Positions 39,194 through 48,380 of a stretch of 64,000 bases of DNA are shown here, one piece after another (within the stretch, counting starts at the first letter, position 1; each line of letters starts with the position of its first letter). Source of the DNA: Bifidobacterium polysaccharolyticum (GTDB lineage Bacteria > Actinomycetota > Actinomycetes > Actinomycetales > Bifidobacteriaceae); contig NZ_JACFQG010000001.1 in assembly GCF_016101585.1 (NCBI RefSeq), positions 62,001 to 126,000 of the forward strand, written 5' to 3'. Made by a program: the position numbers and the translations under genes. The notes below the pieces were generated by a model. The model was given only the letters and a program-made list of their open reading frames with translations, did no database searches and was not told the origin of the DNA.

Positions 39194-40114
39194 TTGACGG
39201 CAGTGAAACTAGACGGAAAGGCGGCGGCTGCAGAACTCAAGGAGGACCTGCGCGCTCGCGTGGCTAGGCTGACGGCCATGGGACGCACTCCTGGCCTGGG
39301 GACCATCCTGGTAGGGGAGGATCCCGGTTCGCTCAAGTATGTGGAGGGCAAGCACCGGGACTGCAGCCAGGTGGGCATCCGGTCCATCCGAGTGGATCTG
39401 CCCGCCGATGCCGGCAAAGATCGGATTCTAGCTGCAGTGGATCAGCTCAACCAGGATCCTGACTGCACCGGCTACATTGTCCAGTTGCCCCTGCCCGATG
39501 GAGTGGACCCCACTGAGATCATCGAGCGCATCGATCCGGCCAAGGACGCCGACGGCATGCATCCTTACAATCTGGGCCAGCTGGTTCTGCATGCCGACGG
39601 CCGGGTGCGGACCCCTCTGCCCTGCACCCCGCGGGGGGTCCTGTACCTGCTGGACCATTACGGGATTGACCTGGCCGGCAAGGAGGTCTGTGTGCTGGGC
39701 CGAGGATTGACTGTGGGTCGCACCATCGGACTGCTCCTGACCAACCGCGGGGTGGATGCCACCGTGACCCTCTGCCATACCCGCACCAAGGATATTGATG
39801 CCCATCTGCGCAGGGCTGATGTGATCATTGCAGCCGTGGGTCAAGCCGGGCTGGTTGGCCCAGACCAGGTTCGCCAAGGTACCGTCCTGGTGGATGTAGG
39901 CGTCTCCCGGATTTGGGATCAGCAGGAGAAGCGCTGGCGGATCAAGGGCGACATCGATCCGGCCGCAAGGCTGTCTGCAGCTGCCTATACGCCAAATCCC
40001 GGCGGCGTGGGGCCCATGACCCGGGCTATGCTCTTGGCCAATGTTGTCGATTCCGCTGAGCGAGCCGCAGGAATCCCTGTGCGCGACACGCCCGAGGCTC
40101 CCCGGCGACAATGA
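39194..40114 (+). CDS. folD: Bifunctional methylenetetrahydrofolate dehydrogenase/cyclohydrolase
   Basis: 306 residues. Interconverts 5,10-methylene- and 10-formyl-tetrahydrofolate, supplying one-carbon units. Motifs: '[14 protein letters not shown]' with the catalytic lysine region, '[13 protein letters not shown]', '[11 protein letters not shown]', the NADP loop '[18 protein letters not shown]', and '[16 protein letters not shown]'. The open frame runs much further upstream, but GGAG at 39185-39188 points to the TTG at 39194; a GTG at 39203 is the alternative. Confidence 0.93.
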   Translation: MTAVKLDGKAAAAELKEDLRARVARLTAMGRTPGLGTILVGEDPGSLKYVEGKHRDCSQVGIRSIRVDLPADAGKDRILAAVDQLNQDPDCTGYIVQLPLPDGVDPTEIIERIDPAKDADGMHPYNLGQLVLHADGRVRTPLPCTPRGVLYLLDHYGIDLAGKEVCVLGRGLTVGRTIGLLLTNRGVDATVTLCHTRTKDIDAHLRRADVIIAAVGQAGLVGPDQVRQGTVLVDVGVSRIWDQQEKRWRIKGDIDPAARLSAAAYTPNPGGVGPMTRAMLLANVVDSAERAAGIPVRDTPEAPRRQ

Positions 40115-40218
40115 CCGTGGTGTCTCCTATCATGGGGAATGTTCACGCCTGCCGGCGGGAACGCATAACTCAATAACGGTAAAAATATCCACCAACTATA
40201 CAAGAAACAATTTAATTA

Positions 40219-41724
40219 ATGGCAGAGAATAACAAGGAAGTCCCTCAGGTCGCGGTCAATGACATCGGATCCGAGGAAGACTTCATCAAGGCAGTCGATT
40301 CCACCATCAAGAACTTCGACGATGGGGATCTGGTCGAGGGGACGGTCGTTAAGATCGACCATGACGAGGTTCTGCTGGACATCGGCTACAAGACCGAGGG
40401 CGTGATTCCCTCCCGCGAGCTTTCCATCAAGAAGGATGTCGATCCCGACGATGTGGTCCAGGTCGGTGACACCATTGAGGCTCTGGTCGTCACCAAGGAG
40501 GACAAGGAAGGCCGTCTGATCCTGTCCAAGAAGCGCGCACAGTACGAGCGTGCCTGGGGCGACATCGAGAAGATCAAGGATGCTGACGGCGTCGTCGAGG
40601 GCACCGTCATCGAGGCCGTCAAGGGCGGACTCATCGTCGACATCGGCCTGCGTGGCTTCCTGCCCGCATCCCTGGTCGAGATGCGCCGCGTTCGCGACCT
40701 GTCTCCCTACATCGGCCAGAAGATCAAGGCCAAGATCCTGGAGCTGGACAAGAACCGCAACAATGTGGTCCTCTCCCGCCGCCAGTACCTGGAGGAGACC
40801 CAGTCCGAGGTGCGTGAGACCTTCATGGCCCAGCTCAAGAAGGGCCAGATCCGCGAGGGCACGGTCAGCTCCATCGTCAACTTCGGCGCCTTCGTCGACT
40901 TGGGCGGCGTGGACGGCCTGATCCACGTTTCCGAGCTCTCCTGGAAGCACATCGATCACCCCAGCGAGGTCGTCAAGGTGGGCGACAAGGTCACCGTCGA
41001 AGTGCTGGATGTCGATATGGACCGTGAGCGTATCTCACTGTCCCTCAAGGCCACCCAGGAAGACCCCTGGCAGCGCTTCGCCCGGACCCATGTGCCCGGA
41101 CAGATCGTCAAGGGCAAAGTCACCAAGATTGTGCAGTTCGGCGTCTTCGTCTCCGTCGAGGACGGCATCGAGGGCCTGGTTCATATCTCCGAGCTGGCCA
41201 ACCGCCACGTGGAGAACCCAGAGACCGTGGTCAAGCAGGGTGAGGAGATCTTCGTCAAGGTTATTGACGTCGATCTGGATCGCCGCCGCATCTCACTGTC
41301 CCTCAAGCAGGCCGACGACTCTGTCGACCCGACTTCCGAGGACTTCGACCCGGCCATCTACGGCATGCCTGCCGAATATGACGAGGACGGCAACTACAAG
41401 TACCCCGAGGGCTTCGATCCCGAGAGCAACGAGTGGATCGCCGGCTACGAGAAGCAGCGGGAGGAGTGGGAGTCCCAGTATGCGGCCGCCCACGACCTCT
41501 GGGAGCAGCACAAGGCTTTCGTGGCCAAGGAGTTGGAGAACGCCGAGGCTTCGGCCGCCGAGGACAGCCGGTCCTCCCAGGCGCCCGCCGCCGGTTCCCA
41601 CTCCCACCGTCAGAGCTCCGAGGAGACCACCAACTACAGCTCGGAGTCCAGCTCCGAGGGCACTTTGGCCTCCGACGATCAGCTGGCCGCCCTGCGCGAG
41701 CAGCTGCTCAAGGAAAAGAAGTGA
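40219..41724 (+). CDS. rpsA: 30S ribosomal protein S1
   Basis: 501 residues with four S1 RNA-binding repeats (about 37-105, 122-188, 208-276, 293-362). The last two are the best conserved (GTVSSIVNFGAFVDLG, GKVTKIVQFGVFVSVE). The acidic and then Ser-rich tail is typical of actinobacterial S1. It helps mRNA bind to the ribosome. The ATG at 40219 has no purine-rich ribosome site; the leader is A/T-rich, as known for rpsA in other bacteria. A hairpin follows, then coaE and uvrB, the same order as in Mycobacterium. Confidence 0.96.
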   Translation: MAENNKEVPQVAVNDIGSEEDFIKAVDSTIKNFDDGDLVEGTVVKIDHDEVLLDIGYKTEGVIPSRELSIKKDVDPDDVVQVGDTIEALVVTKEDKEGRLILSKKRAQYERAWGDIEKIKDADGVVEGTVIEAVKGGLIVDIGLRGFLPASLVEMRRVRDLSPYIGQKIKAKILELDKNRNNVVLSRRQYLEETQSEVRETFMAQLKKGQIREGTVSSIVNFGAFVDLGGVDGLIHVSELSWKHIDHPSEVVKVGDKVTVEVLDVDMDRERISLSLKATQEDPWQRFARTHVPGQIVKGKVTKIVQFGVFVSVEDGIEGLVHISELANRHVENPETVVKQGEEIFVKVIDVDLDRRRISLSLKQADDSVDPTSEDFDPAIYGMPAEYDEDGNYKYPEGFDPESNEWIAGYEKQREEWESQYAAAHDLWEQHKAFVAKELENAEASAAEDSRSSQAPAAGSHSHRQSSEETTNYSSESSSEGTLASDDQLAALREQLLKEKK

Positions 41725-41737
41725 GCATTAAGTAGTG

Positions 41738-41774
41738 AATGGAGGGGTCCGGCCTCGGTCGGGTCCCTCCATTT
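41738..41774 (+). terminator. Hairpin after rpsA
   Basis: AATGGAGGG and CCCTCCATT form a perfect 9-bp stem (18-base loop) followed by a short TT-rich tail. It ends 37 bp before the coaE start, so it is probably a partial terminator or attenuator. Confidence 0.65.
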
Positions 41775-41810
41775 GTATGTGTTGCCATCAGCATTGCCTG
41801 GGAGGTCTGG

Positions 41811-42443
41811 ATGATACGTGTGGGATTGACCGGGGGGATTGCGGCCGGCAAGAGCACGGTGGCGGCTCGGCTGGCTCGGAACGGGGCCAGGGTCATCGAC
41901 TACGACAGGCTCTCCCACGAGGTCATCGCTCCGGGCGGACCTGGGGTAGGGCCGGTCCTCGAGCGGTTCGGAGCAGACTGCGGGGACGGCCATGGGGGAG
42001 TGGACAGGTCAGCCTTGGCTGCACGGGTCTTCGGAGGGGCGACGGCGGACCAGGATCGCAAGGATTTGGACGACCTCATCCATCCGCTGGTCTATGACCT
42101 AGCCGCCAAAGCCGAGCGGCCCTGGCTGGAGGGTTCCGAGGTGGTAGTCCACGACGTGCCCCTGCTGACCGAGGTGCGCTCAGCTATACCTTTTCACTTT
42201 GACAAGGTTCTGCTGGTAGAAGCCCCCAGTCAGGTGAGGATTGCGCGCATGGTGAATCAGAGGCATATGACTCAGAGTCAGGCTGTTGAGCGCATCGGCT
42301 CACAGACCAACAGCAGTGCGCGACGCGCTCAGGCCGACCTGCTGGTGGACGGGTCCCAGCCTATCGAACAAATGTTCGAGTCTGTTGATAGGATATATAA
42401 AGAGCTGAAATCCTTGGCCCTGGGTTCCTCGCACAGTAACTGA
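41811..42443 (+). CDS. coaE: Dephospho-CoA kinase
   Basis: 210 residues. Last step of coenzyme A synthesis, phosphorylating the ribose 3' hydroxyl of dephospho-CoA. P-loop GGIAAGKS at 8-15, 'IDYDRLSHEV', and 'HPLVYD'. The start at ATG 41811 follows GGGAGG. The mycobacterial homologue has an added C-terminal domain; this one does not. Its 3' end contains a perfect LexA palindrome (42364-42379) belonging to uvrB. Confidence 0.93.
   Translation: MIRVGLTGGIAAGKSTVAARLARNGARVIDYDRLSHEVIAPGGPGVGPVLERFGADCGDGHGGVDRSALAARVFGGATADQDRKDLDDLIHPLVYDLAAKAERPWLEGSEVVVHDVPLLTEVRSAIPFHFDKVLLVEAPSQVRIARMVNQRHMTQSQAVERIGSQTNSSARRAQADLLVDGSQPIEQMFESVDRIYKELKSLALGSSHSN
42364..42379. promoter_or_regulatory. LexA (SOS) box inside coaE, serving uvrB
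   Basis: TCGAACAAATGTTCGA, identical over 16 bases to the umuDC box, lies within the coaE coding sequence and 103 bp before the uvrB ATG. It implies DNA-damage control of uvrB from a promoter inside coaE. Confidence 0.8.
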
Positions 42444-42481
42444 CGGGCCTTGGCGAATGACGCATCCTGGAAGGGAGTTTC

Positions 42482-44593
42482 ATGGGGTTCAACATAGAGC
42501 GGACCGATAAGCCCTTCGTGGTCAAGTCTCCCTACAAGCCCTCCGGCGACCAGCCAGAGGCTATCGAGGAGCTGGCTACACGGATTGAGAATGGCGAGAA
42601 CGATGTGGTGCTCATGGGCGCCACCGGCACGGGCAAGACCGCGACCACGGCCTGGCTGATTGAGCGCCTGCAGCGGCCCACTCTGATTCTGGAGCCCAAC
42701 AAGACCCTGGCCGCCCAGCTATGCGCCGAGTTCCGCGAGCTCATGCCCGACAATGCGGTCTCCTACTTCGTCTCCTACTACGACTACTACCAGCCCGAGG
42801 CCTACATTCCACAGACGGACACCTACATCGAAAAGGACTCCAACATCAACGACGATGTGGAGCGGCTCCGGCACGCCGCCACTGCCAACTTGCTGACTAG
42901 GCGCGACTGCGTGGTGGTGGCCACCGTCTCCTGTATCTACGGCTTGGGCACGCCCGAGGAGTACGCCGGCCGCATGCTCTTTCTGCACGAGGGGGACCGG
43001 ATCAACCGGGACGACCTGCTGCGCAAGTTCGTGGACATGCAGTACAAGCGCAACGACATCGCCTTCACCCGAGGCACCTTCCGAGTACGCGGCGACACGG
43101 TTGAGATCATCCCCGTCTATGAGGAGCTGGCCGTCCGCATCGAATTCTTTGGCGATGAGATCGACCGCATCTCCACCCTGCACCCGCTGACCGGGGACGA
43201 GATCGCCCATGAGACCTCAGTGCACATCTTCCCCGCTTCCCACTATGTGGCCGGTCCCGAACGGATGGAGCGCGCCCTGAAGACCATCAAGGAGGAGTTG
43301 GACTGGCGTGTGGGCCAACTGCGCAAGCAGGGCAAGGAGCTGGAGGCCCAGAGGCTGACCATGCGCACCACCTACGACCTGGAGATGCTCACCCAGATTG
43401 GCACTTGCTCCGGAGTGGAGAACTACTCCCGTCACTTCGACGGGCGCGAACCTGGGACGCCGCCTCACACCTTGCTGGACTTCTTCCCTGACGACTTCCT
43501 GCTGGTCATCGACGAGTCCCATGTGACCGTCCCCCAGATCGGAGCCATGTACGAGGGTGATGCCAGCCGCAAGCGGACTCTGGTGGAGCACGGCTTCCGC
43601 TTGCCTTCGGCCATGGACAACCGTCCGCTGAAGTGGCCTGAGTTTCTGGACAAGGTGGGCCAGACGGTCTACCTGTCGGCAACGCCAGGCGACTATGAGA
43701 TGGGCCTGTCCGACGGGGTGGTAGAGCAGGTCATACGGCCCACAGGCCTGCTGGATCCCGAGGTGGAGGTTAGGCCTGTCAAGGGCCAGGTGGATGATCT
43801 CCTGGACGAAATCAAGACAAGGGTGGATCGCCACGAGCGGGTTCTGGTAACCACGCTGACCAAGAAGATGGCCGAGGACCTGACCGATTACCTACTTGAG
43901 CGCGACATCAAAGTGGAATACTTGCACTCTGACGTGGACACCCTCAGGCGGGTGGAGCTCCTGCGGGAGCTGCGCGAGGGCAAGATCGACGTCATCGTGG
44001 GCATCAACCTCCTACGCGAGGGACTGGACCTGCCTGAGGTCTCCTTGGTGGCCATTCTGGATGCGGACAAGGAGGGCTTCCTGCGCTCATACCGCTCACT
44101 GATCCAAACCATCGGCCGTGCGGCCAGGAACGTGTCCGGCAAGGTCATCATGTACGCCGACGAGGTCACCGACTCCATGGACAAGGCCATCAGCGAGACC
44201 AATCGTCGTCGGGCCAAGCAGATCGCCTACAACAAGGAACATGGCGTGAATCCCAAGCCATTGATCAAGAAGATCAGCGATGTCAACGACATGCTGGCCA
44301 AGGAGGACGTGGATACCCAGACCCTGCTGGCAGGAGGCTACCGCAACGCCAACAAGGCTGGCAATTCCCACCTGGGCGTTCCCCTCTACGACAAGGAGGA
44401 GGCCGACAAGCGGCACCAGGAGATTCTCCAGGCTGGTCTGCCGGCGCAGGATCTTGCCGACCTGATTCGTCAGCTGAGCGACCAGATGCACACGGCTGCG
44501 CAACAGCTGCAGTTCGAGCTTGCAGCCCGTCTGCGCGACGAAATTAAGGATCTGAAGAAGGAGCTGAGGCAGATGACCGAGGCCAAAAAATAA
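42482..44593 (+). CDS. uvrB: UvrABC system protein B
   Basis: 703 residues. DNA-loading helicase-like subunit of nucleotide excision repair that verifies damage and recruits UvrC. Walker A GATGTGKT at 46-53, the beta-hairpin region ([12 protein letters not shown]), 'IDESHVT', '[15 protein letters not shown]' and 'QTIGRAARN'. The C-terminal UVR motif that binds UvrC is present ([21 protein letters not shown]). ATG with AAGGGAG before it. Full length. Probably LexA-regulated (box at 42364). Confidence 0.97.
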   Translation: MGFNIERTDKPFVVKSPYKPSGDQPEAIEELATRIENGENDVVLMGATGTGKTATTAWLIERLQRPTLILEPNKTLAAQLCAEFRELMPDNAVSYFVSYYDYYQPEAYIPQTDTYIEKDSNINDDVERLRHAATANLLTRRDCVVVATVSCIYGLGTPEEYAGRMLFLHEGDRINRDDLLRKFVDMQYKRNDIAFTRGTFRVRGDTVEIIPVYEELAVRIEFFGDEIDRISTLHPLTGDEIAHETSVHIFPASHYVAGPERMERALKTIKEELDWRVGQLRKQGKELEAQRLTMRTTYDLEMLTQIGTCSGVENYSRHFDGREPGTPPHTLLDFFPDDFLLVIDESHVTVPQIGAMYEGDASRKRTLVEHGFRLPSAMDNRPLKWPEFLDKVGQTVYLSATPGDYEMGLSDGVVEQVIRPTGLLDPEVEVRPVKGQVDDLLDEIKTRVDRHERVLVTTLTKKMAEDLTDYLLERDIKVEYLHSDVDTLRRVELLRELREGKIDVIVGINLLREGLDLPEVSLVAILDADKEGFLRSYRSLIQTIGRAARNVSGKVIMYADEVTDSMDKAISETNRRRAKQIAYNKEHGVNPKPLIKKISDVNDMLAKEDVDTQTLLAGGYRNANKAGNSHLGVPLYDKEEADKRHQEILQAGLPAQDLADLIRQLSDQMHTAAQQLQFELAARLRDEIKDLKKELRQMTEAKK

Positions 44594-44595
44594 GT

Positions 44596-44625
44596 TTAGC
44601 CTTAGCCTTAGCCTTAGCCTTGGCC
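44596..44625. repeat. Hexanucleotide tandem repeat (TTAGCC)4 plus one variant
   Basis: Four perfect TTAGCC units (44596-44619) and one TTGGCC begin two bases after the uvrB stop. The surrounding 185-bp gap before the TerC gene shows no other clear element. Confidence 0.85.
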
Positions 44626-44778
44626 CATGGCTTTTGGTCCGACCAGGCCATGCTTCAAGCTTGTGACAATGAATGAGGAATCATAGGCCCGATCCTGCGG
44701 AACATTGCTTGCGAGGATGTTCTGATGGGTGGGCCGGGAAGATGAGCACGTCATATCTTGCCACTAGAGTCAGGTGAT

Positions 44779-45777
44779 ATGTCCGAGACACCTCTGCCGT
44801 TCATGGTTGTGAGCCTGGTTGTGCTGGCCCTCTTCTTCGTGGTCGATCTTCTGGTGATCGGACGGCGACCACACGTGCCTTCCACCGGCGAGTGCGTGCG
44901 GCACATTGCCTTCTTCGTGGTCATGGCCTTGATTTTTGGTGCGCTGATCTGGAAGGTGGCTGGGTCCAAGCCGGCCATCGAGTTCTACTCGGGTTGGCTG
45001 ACCGAGTACTCGCTCAGCATTGACAACCTCTTCGTCTTCGTCATCATCATGAGCAATTTTGCCGTGCCCTTGCGTCTTCAGCGCTATGTGCTCAGCATCG
45101 GCATTACTATCGCCCTACTGCTGCGCGGCGTCTTCATCCTGGCCGGAACGGCACTAATTACCCGCTTCACTTGGGTATTCTTCATCTTCGGCTTCTTTCT
45201 GCTCTATACCGCCTGGAACATGGTCTCCAGCCGCGGCAAGCAGGAGGAGTACCACGAGAACGGGCTGATCAGGATCCTGCGCCGGGTCATCCCCATCACC
45301 AGCCACTATGACGGCGAACATCTGCGGACCACCTTTGAGGGCAAGCACTACTTCACGCCCATGCTGGTGGTTTTCCTGGCCATTGGCACTACAGATGTCA
45401 TGTTCGCCTTCGACTCCATTCCGGCCATCTTCGGACTGACCAAGGATCCCTTCATCGTTTTCACCTCCAATGTCTTCGCCCTGCTGGGCCTTCAGCAGCT
45501 TTACTTCCTGCTTGGATCCCTGCTCGACAAGCTGGAGTATCTGCCCCTTGGGCTGGCTGTGGTTCTGGCCTTCATCGGAGTCAAGCTGATCATGGAGGCT
45601 CTGCACGGCAACACCCTGCCTTTCATCAACGGCGGGCGGTCCTTGACTGCCGTGCCGGAGATACCGACCTGGGTGTCCCTGCTGGTCATCGTCCTGGCCA
45701 TCGGTATATCCGCACTGGCCTCAGTGCTCAAGAGTCGCCATCAGTCCTTTGAATCAGCTGCACAGGGAGAAAGGTAA
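44779..45777 (+). CDS. TerC-family integral membrane protein
   Basis: 332 residues with about nine transmembrane segments. The TerC signature is 'WLTEYSLSIDNLFVFVII' with its Glu, Asp and Asn in the membrane, repeated later as 'IGTTDVMFAFDSIPAIFGLT'. Family members (Alx, YkoY, TerC) export manganese or help metallate exported proteins; tellurite resistance is only one observed effect. The ATG at 44779 (CAGGTG site) is preferred over a TTG 21 bases earlier. I looked for a manganese (yybP-ykoY) riboswitch upstream and did not recognise one. Confidence 0.9.
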   Translation: MSETPLPFMVVSLVVLALFFVVDLLVIGRRPHVPSTGECVRHIAFFVVMALIFGALIWKVAGSKPAIEFYSGWLTEYSLSIDNLFVFVIIMSNFAVPLRLQRYVLSIGITIALLLRGVFILAGTALITRFTWVFFIFGFFLLYTAWNMVSSRGKQEEYHENGLIRILRRVIPITSHYDGEHLRTTFEGKHYFTPMLVVFLAIGTTDVMFAFDSIPAIFGLTKDPFIVFTSNVFALLGLQQLYFLLGSLLDKLEYLPLGLAVVLAFIGVKLIMEALHGNTLPFINGGRSLTAVPEIPTWVSLLVIVLAIGISALASVLKSRHQSFESAAQGER

Positions 45778-45804
45778 TTAACAATCCACTGAGCCACTAG
45801 GGTT

Positions 45805-45816
45805 GTTAGCGCTAAC
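45805..45816. promoter_or_regulatory. LacI-family-type operator before pyk
   Basis: GTTAGCGCTAAC is a perfect 12-base palindrome with the central CG of LacI/GalR/CcpA-family operators. A probable -10 box, TACAAT, lies at 45849-45854. It suggests control by a sugar-responsive LacI-type regulator; bifidobacteria are known to place glycolytic genes under such regulators, but which one acts here is inference. Confidence 0.6.
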
Positions 45817-45891
45817 GGGAAATACTGGTTCCCATCACCCTAAGTCTGTACAATAGAACGGTAAGTAAGAAAAAGAACAGGCAGGTAGCAT

Positions 45892-47334
45892 ATGCGCAAA
45901 GCCAAGATCGTCGATACCATCGGGCCGGCTTCGGAGTCGCTGGAGAACATCACCAAGCTGGTCAGGGCCGGCATGGATGTGGCCAGGCTCAACCGGTCCC
46001 ACGGCACCCCCGAAGATCACCTCAAGGTTTACAACAACGTGCGTCAGGCCAGCAAGGAGACTGGACGCAACGTGGCGGCCCTTGTCGATTTGCAGGGTCC
46101 TAAGATTCGTTGCGGCTGGTTTAAGAAGAACGAGCAGGGCGAAGACAAGGTCTTCCTCAAGGAGGGCCAGGAGTTCACCATCACCACCGACGATGTCGAG
46201 GGTGACGAGCACATGACCTCCACCACCTTCAAGGGTCTGCCCGGTGACTGCCATCCCGGCGATCCCATTTTGATTGATGACGGCAAGGTCCGTCTGGAGG
46301 TCACCAAGGTCGAGGGCAACCAGGTTCACACCAAGGTGGTCGTGGCTGGTCCGGTCTCCTCCCACAAGGGCATCAACCTGCCCGGCGTGGCCGTGAGCCT
46401 ACCGGCATTGACCCCCAAGGACGAGGAGGACTTGCGCTGGGGTATCCGCACCGGTGCCGACATCATTGCCATGTCTTTCGTCCGCTTCGCCACTGACATC
46501 GACCGCGCCCATGAGATCATGGACGAGGAGGGTCGCCGCATCCCCATCGTGGCCAAGATCGAAAAGCCCCAGGCGGTTGAGAACCTGGAGGAGATCGTCA
46601 AAGCCTTCGACGGCATCATGGTAGCCCGCGGCGACATGGCTGTGGAGATGCCGTTCGAGCAGGTTCCCCTGGTGACCAAGCGCTGCATCGAGCTGGCCCG
46701 TCAGTACGCCAAGCCGGTCATCGTCGCTACCGAGGTTCTGGGATCCATGGTTCATTCGCCCATCCCCAGCCGCGCCGAGGCCTCCGACTGCGCCAATGCC
46801 GTCCTTGACGGTGCCGACGCCACCATGACCTCCAACGAGACCGCCGTGGGCGACTACCCCGACACCACGGTCTCTACAATGGCCCGGATCTCTGAGTACG
46901 CCACCACCCACGGGTTTGATCGTATCCCGGATATGCACAACCTGGACATGTCCAACTCGGGTGCTGTTTCTTCCGCTGCCGTGGACCTGGCTGACAAGAT
47001 CAACGCCAAGGCCATCGTGGCCTTCACTCAGACCGGCAACACCGTGCACCGCGTCTCCCGCGAGCGTCCGGCCGCCCCCATCTATGCGCTGACCACCGAT
47101 GAGCACACTTATCATTGGCTGGCACTGAGCTGGGGCACCGAGGCCTTCATGTGTGAGCAGGACTACCACGACTTCAACCGTGCAGGCCTCATGGCCTTCG
47201 TGGACTCCACTTTGAAGAAGCAGGGCAAGGTCTCCGACGGCGACTGCCTGGTGGTGCTCAGTAGCGCCCAAGGCGAGTATGAGCCGGGAAACACCGACTG
47301 CATCTACGTCCACACAGTTGGCGCCAACGACTGA
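45892..47334 (+). CDS. pyk: Pyruvate kinase
   Basis: 480 residues. Transfers phosphate from phosphoenolpyruvate to ADP, the last ATP-forming step of the bifid shunt's lower half. The TIM-barrel N-terminus reads AKIVDTIGPAS and RLNRSHG; the signature region is 'VAKIEKPQAVENLEEI' followed by MVARGDMAVE, then the ADP-binding 'SNETAVGDYP'. The C-terminal allosteric domain includes 'VAFTQTGNTVHRVSRERP'. A possible LacI-type operator lies about 75 bp upstream. Confidence 0.96.
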   Translation: MRKAKIVDTIGPASESLENITKLVRAGMDVARLNRSHGTPEDHLKVYNNVRQASKETGRNVAALVDLQGPKIRCGWFKKNEQGEDKVFLKEGQEFTITTDDVEGDEHMTSTTFKGLPGDCHPGDPILIDDGKVRLEVTKVEGNQVHTKVVVAGPVSSHKGINLPGVAVSLPALTPKDEEDLRWGIRTGADIIAMSFVRFATDIDRAHEIMDEEGRRIPIVAKIEKPQAVENLEEIVKAFDGIMVARGDMAVEMPFEQVPLVTKRCIELARQYAKPVIVATEVLGSMVHSPIPSRAEASDCANAVLDGADATMTSNETAVGDYPDTTVSTMARISEYATTHGFDRIPDMHNLDMSNSGAVSSAAVDLADKINAKAIVAFTQTGNTVHRVSRERPAAPIYALTTDEHTYHWLALSWGTEAFMCEQDYHDFNRAGLMAFVDSTLKKQGKVSDGDCLVVLSSAQGEYEPGNTDCIYVHTVGAND

Positions 47335-47414
47335 TCTCCGGACTGTTGCCTGACTGCCGTCTGAGTCAGCCAGGCAGCTGGACCTTTAGAGTCATTCGAT
47401 GCTGACACAGCAAA

Positions 47415-47466
47415 GAACCGGTGGTCTTTCCCCGCCTAACAAGGTAGGGGGAGAGGTCACCGGTTC
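47415..47466. terminator. Long hairpin between convergent pyk and Nudix genes
   Basis: GAACCGGTG and CACCGGTTC are perfectly complementary, and the next ten bases (GTCTTTCCCC / GGGGAGAGGT) also pair largely, with G-U pairs, giving a stem of about 19 bp. On the minus strand it is followed by TTCTTTG, so it probably ends transcription of the Nudix gene and also shields pyk. Confidence 0.65.
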
Positions 47467-47542
47467 GCTATGTGATTGCTCCTGTGCTAGTCGGCTCGCT
47501 GCTAAGGCGTTTAGGTAGCAGGCAATTGTCGCAGGAACAGCC

Positions 47543-48139
47543 TCAGTGCAGGTCGGACAGTCCGATTTTGGCTCGCAGGATGGCGATGGTGGTTTTAGCA
47601 TCCAATATGGTCCCTGCGATCACCATGTCATAGGCCTCATCCACGGTGAAGAGCCGCACATTCTGGTGGGGAGTCTCTGGTGCCAGGCTGGAAGGTTGCA
47701 CCGCTGTCAAGCCTTCGGCATAGAAGAGCGTGGTGTGTTGCGTGGAGAAGCTTGGAGTGTTGATGAACCTCGCGAACTGGTTGAAGGAGGCAGCCTTGTA
47801 TCCGGCCTCTTCGCGCAGTCGTCTGGTAGCCACATCGATGGGGGCCTCCTTGTCGTTGAGCGGATGGCCGGCCGGCAGCTCAAGGGTCCAACGATGGGTG
47901 GGCAGACGGTACTGCTCGACCAGGGGTATCCTTCCATCGTCGGTGATGGCTAGGACGGCGATGGTGTCTCCATGCTTCTCGCTGACGATGCTGCGATCGA
48001 AGGTCTGATTGTCACTGGATTCAAAGGTGACCCTGTCGACGCTGAAGTAATGGCTGTCCATAATTTGCTTGCGGGCCTTTTCCTGGACGGGGGAGGTGCG
48101 CCAAGGATCGAACCGTCGATAGATCTGAGTGGTCATCAT
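47543..48139 (-). CDS. Nudix hydrolase with a degenerate Nudix box
   Basis: 198 residues, ADP-ribose-pyrophosphatase-like. The box reads G-HPLNDK-E-APIDVAT-RRLREEAGY. The spacing after the glycine is one residue longer than the consensus, and the RE of RExxEE is RR, so one of the usual metal-binding glutamates is missing. The following EE is kept. It may hydrolyse a nucleoside diphosphate derivative with altered metal use, or be weakened. ATG with GGAGAG before it; divergent from the tRNA. Confidence 0.8.
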   Translation of the reverse strand: MMTTQIYRRFDPWRTSPVQEKARKQIMDSHYFSVDRVTFESSDNQTFDRSIVSEKHGDTIAVLAITDDGRIPLVEQYRLPTHRWTLELPAGHPLNDKEAPIDVATRRLREEAGYKAASFNQFARFINTPSFSTQHTTLFYAEGLTAVQPSSLAPETPHQNVRLFTVDEAYDMVIAGTILDAKTTIAILRAKIGLSDLH

Positions 48140-48212
48140 GCTCTCCTTCGACTGCTGATGTGCCTGTATACATAACTGTCTTCATTCTAAGGCAGATTCA
48201 ACACGAATAGCC

Positions 48213-48240
48213 TTGCGTCGTCGCCAAAGTATGGTAAATT
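48213..48240 (+). promoter_or_regulatory. Promoter of the CAA-anticodon tRNA
   Basis: TTGCGT (48213-48218) and TAAATT (48235-48240) are separated by 16 bases; the -10 box ends 17 bases before the tRNA. Confidence 0.5.
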
Positions 48241-48257
48241 CTCTGTGGTAACGAAAA

Positions 48258-48331
48258 GCCCCCGTATCCCAATTGGTAGAGGAAACGGCCTCAAAATCCG
48301 TGCAGTGTGAGTTCGAGTCTCACCGGGGGCA
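48258..48331 (+). tRNA. tRNA with CAA anticodon (Leu), short variable loop
   Basis: 74 nucleotides. Acceptor GCCCCCG/CGGGGGC, anticodon loop CTCAAAA (anticodon CAA, reads leucine UUG), T-arm GTGAG TTCGAGT CTCAC. The variable loop is only GCAGT, so it has a class I shape, while bacterial leucine tRNAs normally carry a long class II arm. CCA is not encoded (CGA follows). It directly precedes pdtaR. Confidence 0.8.
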
Positions 48332-48380
48332 CGATAAAGCGAACCCCATCCGTCACTCATCGGTTTTCGGTGGAGCCAGG

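Noticed and set aside
44594-44778. Manganese (yybP-ykoY) riboswitch before the TerC gene
   Set aside because: The location is right, but I could not find the conserved three-way-junction sequences of that class.
47392-47601. Small Cys-containing minus-strand frame downstream of the Nudix gene
   Set aside because: It overlaps the long hairpin and the Nudix gene end, has no ribosome site and no recognisable motif.
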